Below are positions 58,284-64,000 of a stretch of 64,000 nt of DNA, piece after piece. The stretch spans positions 25,289-89,288 of the forward strand of contig CAJNOJ010000362.1 of NCBI GenBank assembly GCA_905250025.1, read 5' to 3'. Every line of letters begins with the position of its first letter. Within the stretch, counting starts at the first letter, position 1. The DNA is from Adineta ricciae. Taxonomy: Eukaryota > Rotifera > Eurotatoria > Adinetida > Adinetidae. The position numbers and the translations under genes are program-made. The notes under the pieces were generated by a model. That model had not been told where the DNA came from. It did no database searches and worked only from the letters and a program-made list of their open reading frames with translations.

Positions 58284-58778
58284 ATGTCATTTTCATCCTC
58301 AGCATCGAACGAGAATAGCGATAGCCATGACGATGTGTGGCTTACTAACGAATCGAGCATGGCACGCATTGAGAGAAGGTCGAGTCAGAAAAATGTAGGT
58401 TGAAATAACAAAATTAAATATTTCTAAGTGAAATTTGTTTAGGTTGATGAACACCATATTTTGAAACATCATGTGGAGAAGCAGTGTGCTGAAATCGATG
58501 ATAGAAATCAACTGCAATCCGGCAAAATAGGTACTATGACGGTTTTAATGGAGAACCAAAATCGTAAACAGAAAAGAATCATGTCAAAGCTTGACGCTAC
58601 TACCAACACCGTAGAAGACGTATCTGATGAATTAAAAATCATGAAGCAATCTCTTGGCGAGCTTCGACGAGAAGTTGAAGATTATCAACGTAGAATTGAA
58701 GACTATCAACGTAGAAATGAAGTTTTCCAAGGGCAAGTTTTGACGACACTGGAAAGTATGAAACCAAAAGCTGATTAA
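58284..58778 (+). CDS. Small coiled-coil protein, unrecognised
   Basis: Exons 58284-58394 and 58443-58778 with a 48-bp intron; 148 aa. The start is the first ATG of a Ser-rich N-terminus (MSFSSSASNENSDSHDDVW). Residues about 70-140 form a heptad-rich coiled coil (LGELRREVEDYQRRIEDYQR) with a near repeat EDYQRRIEDYQRRN. No signal peptide or membrane segment. It probably oligomerises; role unknown. Confidence 0.6.
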
Positions 58779-59736
58779 CCGTCTCAATAGTCAAGATAAA
58801 ATCAGCTCAACAATTCCATTGTTATTTAGTCGATCGACAGTGATCATCGATTTATGGTTTTTTTTTGTTTGACAGTTGTATTAAATTAGTTGAATGAAAA
58901 ATGTGTTTATTCGAATAATTCGTCTTGTTTTCAACAGACAGTTTAAATAAAAACAACAGAAACGATAACAAATTTTGCATAAAAAATGAAAGAAAATCTT
59001 TCCAAACCATTTCTATACTAGACTGGATTTATTTCATCATCAACCAAGATGGCTCTTTATCGATGAGTGTTATCGACGAACGCATTTGTGATCATGTTTG
59101 AATGTGAATATGACAAGCATTTTGCGAATGAAATTGGTTAGATTTGAATTGTCATGCTTCAATGAAAGGTTCGATTAAATTAAATATAAAAAAATAGGAA
59201 GTGTAATTTCTTGCGCAAAGGAAACGCTGCTGAAATTAGACATTCGCAATATTGACATATCTATGTTTGAACTAATCGCGCTTGTTGATCAAGAAGCACA
59301 AGCCGATTTTGATTGTACCAATTGACGATGTTCATGTAGTAATGACATTCGAGTTGAAAAAGAAGAACAATTAAATATACATTTTCAGACTTTTGTTCTC
59401 TTACGGATGATTCTATATTCTTCTATAACGCGAATAGATTTATTCGAATTCCGTGTCACATTGATCTTAGTCTCATACTAGCAAGATTTCTGGAAGATAG
59501 TTTTTACTATGATTTAAACGATGATTTACATAATCAAGCGTCTATGACCAAATGGCTGAATCATTTGCCATTTCTTCTATATAATATCACATTTTGTAAT
59601 GCGATCATCGTCTCTACATACACTTTGATTTGACAAATTGACGACTTTTCATAAACTTGTGATTTCATGCATTATATGTGACAGTACATAATTTTCTCTT
59701 AAATCTCGTTGGAATTAAAAATATCAATGTCAGTAT
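58779..59736. other. No convincing gene
   Basis: AT-rich. A piece at about 59360-59630 on the plus strand reads for some 80 codons (FSDFCSLTDDSIFFYNANRF...), without start or motif and between stops. It may be an exon remnant. Confidence 0.35.
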
Positions 59737-60048
59737 TCAACAGATCTGGGTTTGATTGAACGTTGGATTTTTCAGTAAATCAAAGATAAATAATCCTTGA
59801 TCTCGCTTGCTGATAAAGCACAGAATCAACATTGATTGTAGATCCTCTCGATTTTCCGCCATTTGAATCAGTATGATTCCAACAGGTGTAGAGAATGTTT
59901 TATCGTACCGAAAAATCATATATGCCAAAGAACGAAAAGTATTTCTTTCCTCATTGTTCAGCTGAATTCTCTGATCAGTGACAACAGTTAAAATATGATG
60001 CAGATCGAGAGCATTTTGTTTTATATCAAGTTCCTCTCGACAAGACAT
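59737..60048 (-). CDS. Hypothetical 103-aa ORF
   Basis: ATG at 60048, mixed helical sequence with normal composition (LDLHHILTVVTDQRIQL, FISKRDQGLFIFDLLK), ends FNQTQIC. No signal peptide, no recognised domain, no neighbour that explains it. It may be one exon of a larger gene or a remnant. Confidence 0.3.
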   Translation of the reverse strand: MSCREELDIKQNALDLHHILTVVTDQRIQLNNEERNTFRSLAYMIFRYDKTFSTPVGIILIQMAENREDLQSMLILCFISKRDQGLFIFDLLKNPTFNQTQIC

Positions 60049-60270
60049 CCGTTTTTGGATAATATCGATTAAGATTTCGTGCGATTTCGAAAGTGAACGA
60101 ATTCAACGATGTACAGGTATCCTTGACTTAGTCCATGTTAAACTTGTCACACCAGATTTTGTCTCTTCGTCTACCTGTATATTTTTGTAATCCTATTAAA
60201 ATTAATTAATTCTGCGACGAATTATCCGTCCACGATTTGTTCGTAGAAAATGATGGTGTACACATGATAC

Positions 60271-60490
60271 CGGATGGGTTACAAAATAGTGTGGTAAAAG
60301 GAAATCGTTTTTACAATGGACAACATAATGTGAATGATCATGGCTGGGATGGTGGAGTATTAGTTTATGTTAATCGAACAAAGGCAGTAACATTACAAGG
60401 AAACCGAGCATGATGTTTAGGTAGTGCTCATAAAAGACGTTTACAAATGATTATCTGCCTGCGCACGTTATTGGCAAAATGGATGGAGTC
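60271..60490 (+). pseudogene. Beta-helix-like fragment, second copy
   Basis: Nearly identical to 51005-51228. The frame meets a stop (tga in place of tgg) right after TLQGNRA, so this copy cannot be translated further. Confidence 0.45.
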
Positions 60491-61010
60491 ATTGTTAATG
60501 ATAAATACTTCTTATTCTTCTTCTTCACTCATACGATAAGTTGGTTTCGAAATAAGATTTATAACCATTGTATTAACGTGTTCATTATTGATAAGAAAAC
60601 GCTTTTTCTTTCTTACTCTTTGCATACTCACATCTGATTATAAGAAAGGATCAGCAGAGAGATGAAATGACTTTATAACGACAGCCTGTTCTATGCGAAT
60701 TGATAAATGAAGAATTTTTTTATGGTCAGCGTGATTTTCTTATATGTTAGACAATACTCAAATCAATCCATTTGGGATATTTTTTAGGCTTTTATCTGAT
60801 TTCTTCCATGTGTGCAAAAAATGTTGGTAATGCTCAAATAATGAATATCAGCTATATGTGTTTGATGTAAGAATGACAAATCAATGCTTCTCAAACAGAG
60901 AGATCTCGTTTTGTTTCATACAGTCGCAACAGTGATGACGTGGACTTGAAATTACAGAATAAAAATGTTTATGTTTACTTTGCAAGTTGAAAAACCACCA
61001 AACAGAAAAC
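60491..61010. other. Intergenic, no gene seen
   Basis: AT-rich spacer downstream of the chitinase gene. Nothing recognised. Confidence 0.4.
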
Positions 61011-61655
61011 TTAACACATCGAATTCTTCTTCGGTTCACCTAATCCAAAACATTTTCGAATTCGCTTGCAGCTTTCAACGCGTTTCTTTTGCTTAGCAGC
61101 TCCTGATCCACCATTACATTCTAATTTTCCATCGATAATTCGAGTAGTCGCTGCGAAATCACCTTGTTTAGAAGGGACATCCATTTTATTTGTCTTGTAA
61201 AACCAGATGGCTGTTTTGACAGCGAGAGCCTGCTGTTTTTCAATTAGATCTGGATTACTCAATAAGTCGACACCAAGAGATCTACTAGCAGCATGGTAGT
61301 TACAAGGCCATGACAATTGAAACCAACCTCGACCATAATACAATTTATTGGGTTTGCCCTTAATTGAGCACCACGATCCAGCATAGTTCGTACCGCAACC
61401 TGGTGCGCAATATTCTCGCACAGTTTTCAGTCCATCAGTTTCGTGAAAGACATGCGCAAGAAACACGGCTGCTTCATCGTTATTCGATGCTTTCCAGCCC
61501 GATTTCTTCAGGCCATCGAAACGGCTTGTTCTTACTGCGGCACTGATAGTATTGAATACGCAGGCAAATTTTTGTTCAGTAATAATCTCTTGTCCGTAGC
61601 TGTAACCAATAGCATATGCGATGAAAGCCAACAAGCAGGCAAGTGTCAGTGGCAT
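61011..61655 (-). CDS. GH19 chitinase-like secreted protein
   Basis: 214 aa, single exon. Residues 1-21 are a signal peptide (MPLTLACLLAFIAYAIGYSYG). The catalytic domain shows the GH19 signatures: AAVFLAHVFHETDGL (the Glu of the HET motif is the general acid in this family), LYYGRGWFQLSWPCNYHAAS, LGVDLLSNPDLIEKQQALAVKTAIWFY, and TRIIDGKLECNGG with a C-terminal Cys pair. The loop that carries the second catalytic Glu in plant enzymes is replaced by a short Cys-rich segment (REYCAPGCGTNYAGSWC), so activity is likely but not certain. No chitin-binding domain. GH19 is rare in animals and common in plants and bacteria, so acquisition by transfer is possible. TATA box at 61708-61715. Confidence 0.85.
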   Translation of the reverse strand: MPLTLACLLAFIAYAIGYSYGQEIITEQKFACVFNTISAAVRTSRFDGLKKSGWKASNNDEAAVFLAHVFHETDGLKTVREYCAPGCGTNYAGSWCSIKGKPNKLYYGRGWFQLSWPCNYHAASRSLGVDLLSNPDLIEKQQALAVKTAIWFYKTNKMDVPSKQGDFAATTRIIDGKLECNGGSGAAKQKKRVESCKRIRKCFGLGEPKKNSMC

Positions 61656-61707
61656 TCTTGTGATTGCTTAGATGTATATAATAAAGTGATCAATAACAGC
61701 GAATGTA

Positions 61708-61715
61708 TATTTATA
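61708..61715 (-). promoter_or_regulatory. TATA box of the GH19 gene
   Basis: TATAAATA on the minus strand, about 53 bp upstream of the ATG at 61655. Same motif and spacing as for the six-cysteine peptide genes. Confidence 0.5.
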
Positions 61716-61952
61716 GGGACGGGATTTTCATTCTTTTCTCTCTATTCGTGAAAATATCAAGCCTAGTCAGAAACCATCTATAGAGCCCACACAATAACAT
61801 CGATATCATGTACCATGCCATCGAAATATCGATCCGTAGGAGTGTCATATCGTGGGATTATTTTTAGCAGTGGCATATTTAATTTCAAAAACAGACTACA
61901 GTAGGAGATGCTTTCTTATTGAAAACCGAAGTCAGCAGCAGCTTAAGTATTA

Positions 61953-62831
61953 TTGGGTTGTAAGAAAGTTTTTGCGTTTTTTCTCAGATTTTCATTGTAT
62001 TTTTCTTCTTTATCAACAAGAACTAGTTCTCATCTATGTATGCACCCTTTGTTTCTATAACTTGACGCCAACGGTCTGGAAGACAAAGGATCCCCTGCGC
62101 ATAGAAGTCCCGGGACTTTCATTCGTAAAAAGTTGTGAGAGCGGATTTTAGGGCGTTCTCGCTCAAGTAGTTGGGCAGAGAGCGAAACAAATGATAGTTA
62201 GTGGGAGCCAAGTCCGGCCAATGAGATGGGTGGGGTATGGTAATCCAGCCGAACTGCAATAACCTTCCACGAGTCAACTTTGCCACATGTGGTCTCGCAT
62301 TGTTGTGCAGGAAGTAAATTCGATCTTGTTTTCCCTTGAGTCTTTGGGCAACATAATCTAGTTGTTCACAATAGAGATCAGCTGTTATTGTATAACCATT
62401 AGGAAGAAGTTCCCAATGGATGATTTCTCGCATGTCCCACCAGACATTCAACATCACTTTTATGGGATGGCATGTCCGTTCTAGGTGTTGCCACTTCAGT
62501 GACAAGATTGCGCAGGCATTGATGATTACAATGAGATGTGATTAAATCCACACCCCATATTTCCAGCTCTTCCCAAGATCAGCCAAATGTTTTTCTACCG
62601 TGATATGGGAGCACCCGAGCAGCGCTGCTAAAACACGTGTCGTCAGTCGCGAATCTTGTTCGATGTGCTGCTTCAGTTGCTTTATGCCTCAATCGAAATT
62701 CATAGGACAAAATGATTCGAATCTCTCTACGAGAGATATCAGTATTTTCGTTCGAACGTCATTCACCCTTCCTATATATATATATATATATCCTTGGTAT
62801 CGAAGCTTCGAGAACTTTCTTACTAACTCAA
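61953..62831 (-). mobile_element. Degenerate mariner element with inverted ends and TA flanks
   Basis: The left end ttgggttgtaagaaagtttt and the right end, reverse complement ttgagttagtaagaaagttc, are imperfect inverted repeats. They are flanked by TA (61951-61952 and 62832-62833), the target-site duplication of mariner/Tc1. At 879 bp it is shorter than the usual 1.3 kb. A (TA)n tract at about 62773-62792 lies inside. Confidence 0.75.
62119..62700 (-). pseudogene. Mariner transposase remnant
   Basis: The upstream part (about 62700-62540) reads as the HTH region (IKQLKQHIEQDSRL, LAALLGCSHITVEKHLADLG) but with stops and shifts. The 128-codon open part (62505-62119) is the catalytic domain: VMLNVWWDMREIIHWELLP, then HNNARPH in place of HDNARPH, then PDLAPTNYHLFRSL. 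The catalytic Asp of the second motif is Asn here, so even the open part is inactive. The C-terminus is missing. Confidence 0.8.
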
Positions 62832-62833
62832 TA

Positions 62834-63450
62834 CCATCTGGAGTGTTTCTCAGTATCTTGGGAGTATTTTTATCGATGCGAAAATAGTTGAAATATATCA
62901 CACGTTGGTTTACACGTAATTAGCTATTTAACAAGGTAAATCCTCGTTTCGCCGAAAAGTAATGCGAAGATACGATAACGATCAAAGTACAATAGAGAGT
63001 GGATGAAGGTGTTTTCAACGAAACGAGAACTATCTTACGTATGAAAGTTAAAGAAAAACGAAGTGGAAATAAAATACAGTTAATTTTTTTAATAGTTTGA
63101 TCAAATAAATACGTATATTGATCTATTTTGCTCCATTTATGTGGAAGTTAAATAAGTAAAATTACTATTGTAGACCCTGTAGCATAATCCTCTTACTTAT
63201 GAACGTATATCTTAATTAAACTGTCATTATTGAAGGGTAAAAAAATGTCTCGTAAGATAAATTTAGATTGACGTCTTTATCGTTACTAAAAGCTAAGAAA
63301 TAAAATCAAATGTTCATCTGTATGCGATTGTGTTACTTTCCAGGTCAACAAATCCGACGCTGGATCCGAGTATGGGATTGTTCTTTTTCATAATTTATTA
63401 CATTGTCAAAACCAAAAACTTTTTACGATAATACTACGAAAAGTAATAAT
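62834..63450. other. Intergenic, no gene seen
   Basis: AT-rich sequence between the mariner remnant and the 7TM gene end. Nothing recognised. Confidence 0.4.
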
Positions 63451-64000
63451 CTATCGATGAATCACCGTTTGAATGTTTTGCATGCGATTCATCATCATTT
63501 GATCTGGTGCAACAGCAGATCTGTTGCGCCAAAAATAAAATGCATTTTTTATTTTTGTTCGTAAATCAGGTAATGATCCAACACAGACAAATGGAGTAAA
63601 TAATATTATTCCATTGTCAAAAAATAAACTATCAAAATAATAATCACTTGCTATAGATCTTGATAAGCCAAATGAATAAAGAGTGTATAATGTTAGTGGA
63701 GGAAGATGTAAAAAAAGATATAGAGCAGATATTGATAATGTTTGACTTGCTAATCGTTTGTAATTTCTCCAATCAATTCTTTGACGAATGATAAATCTTT
63801 GATATAGTACACGTATAAGTAATACTATATTGAATATTACAATAATATATGCTGGAATTGTATTATGTAAAATACTATCCCAAAGAGCTAACCATGGTGT
63901 GTCAATAATACAAAAATAACGAAGACAAAATTCGAATCGATAAATAAATGGTCGATTACAAGGATGAACTAAAACACAAATATATAAAATGTTCCAGGCC
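63451..64000 (-). CDS. Orphan 7TM receptor, C-terminal part (window edge)
   Basis: An open frame runs from the window end (reading AWNILYICVLVHPC) to the stop at 63453-63451, 182 codons without a start. Hydrophobic helices: a TM4-like piece at the edge; IPAYIIVIFNIVLLIRVLYQ (TM5), followed by a basic loop (RFIIRQRIDWRNYKR); LSISALYLFLHLPPLTLYTL (TM6); and LFFDNGIILFTPFVCVGSL (TM7). A cytoplasmic tail ends in HR. The order and the DTPWLALWDSILH loop match the rhodopsin-like orphan receptors expanded in bdelloids. The N-terminal half lies outside. Confidence 0.7.
   Translation of the reverse strand, partial: AWNILYICVLVHPCNRPFIYRFEFCLRYFCIIDTPWLALWDSILHNTIPAYIIVIFNIVLLIRVLYQRFIIRQRIDWRNYKRLASQTLSISALYLFLHLPPLTLYTLYSFGLSRSIASDYYFDSLFFDNGIILFTPFVCVGSLPDLRTKIKNAFYFWRNRSAVAPDQMMMNRMQNIQTVIHR

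Overview
The window reads as nuclear DNA of a bdelloid rotifer, most like Adineta or a close relative. It is AT-rich and compact, and most introns are only about 45-65 bp with GT/AG ends. The gene set also fits: multi-module membrane proteins of a type I know only from rotifers, expanded mono-ADP-ribosyltransferases (ART), an orphan 7TM receptor family, a GH19 chitinase, and homologous gene blocks that recur several times on one scaffold. No tRNA, rRNA or CRISPR array was seen.

Layout. 1-5.06 kb: end of a STEAP-type metalloreductase, a secreted six-cysteine peptide, a type II membrane protein, and a modular membrane-protein gene broken by an LTR. 5.07-5.56 kb: end of a polycystin-type channel. 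5.76-7.79 kb: an Hsp70 whose C-terminal lid is replaced by a SAM domain. 8.5-9.5 kb: an unrecognised 318-aa protein. 10.7-15.4 kb: an ART exon followed by a NACHT ATPase with HEAT repeats, probably one fusion gene. 15.9-21.0 kb: a 452-bp fold-back repeat and a 4.65-kb perfect palindrome carrying the STEAP 5' end on both arms. 20.6-26.15 kb: a second, complete copy of the first block. 26.16-31.17 kb: a Ty3/Gypsy retrotransposon sitting inside the modular membrane gene, whose FG-GAP-bearing 3' half resumes at 31.17-34.58 kb. 34.7-47.6 kb: kelch, KRE9/KNH-like and NmrA-like genes, each present as two interleaved allele-like copies. 48.0-50.5 kb: an ART-AIG1(GIMAP) GTPase-coiled-coil fusion. 51-58 kb: decayed 7TM receptor sequence and a 2-kb direct duplication. 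58.3-64 kb: a coiled-coil gene, the GH19 chitinase, a dead mariner element, and the end of a 7TM receptor at the window edge.

Thirteen single-base Ns mark joins. Six of them are flanked by direct repeats of exactly 221 bp, which points to unmerged contig overlaps and not to biology. Together with the A-B-A-B interleaving of near-identical genes, this suggests the scaffold mixes two haplotypes or homologous copies. Claims about copy number and order should be read in that light.

The most notable biology is domain shuffling around an ART exon. The same exon, with an intron at the same place, is joined to a GIMAP-type GTPase in one gene and, by phase-compatible splicing, to a NACHT-HEAT module in another. 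The Hsp70-SAM fusion and the palindrome centred on a fold-back repeat come next.
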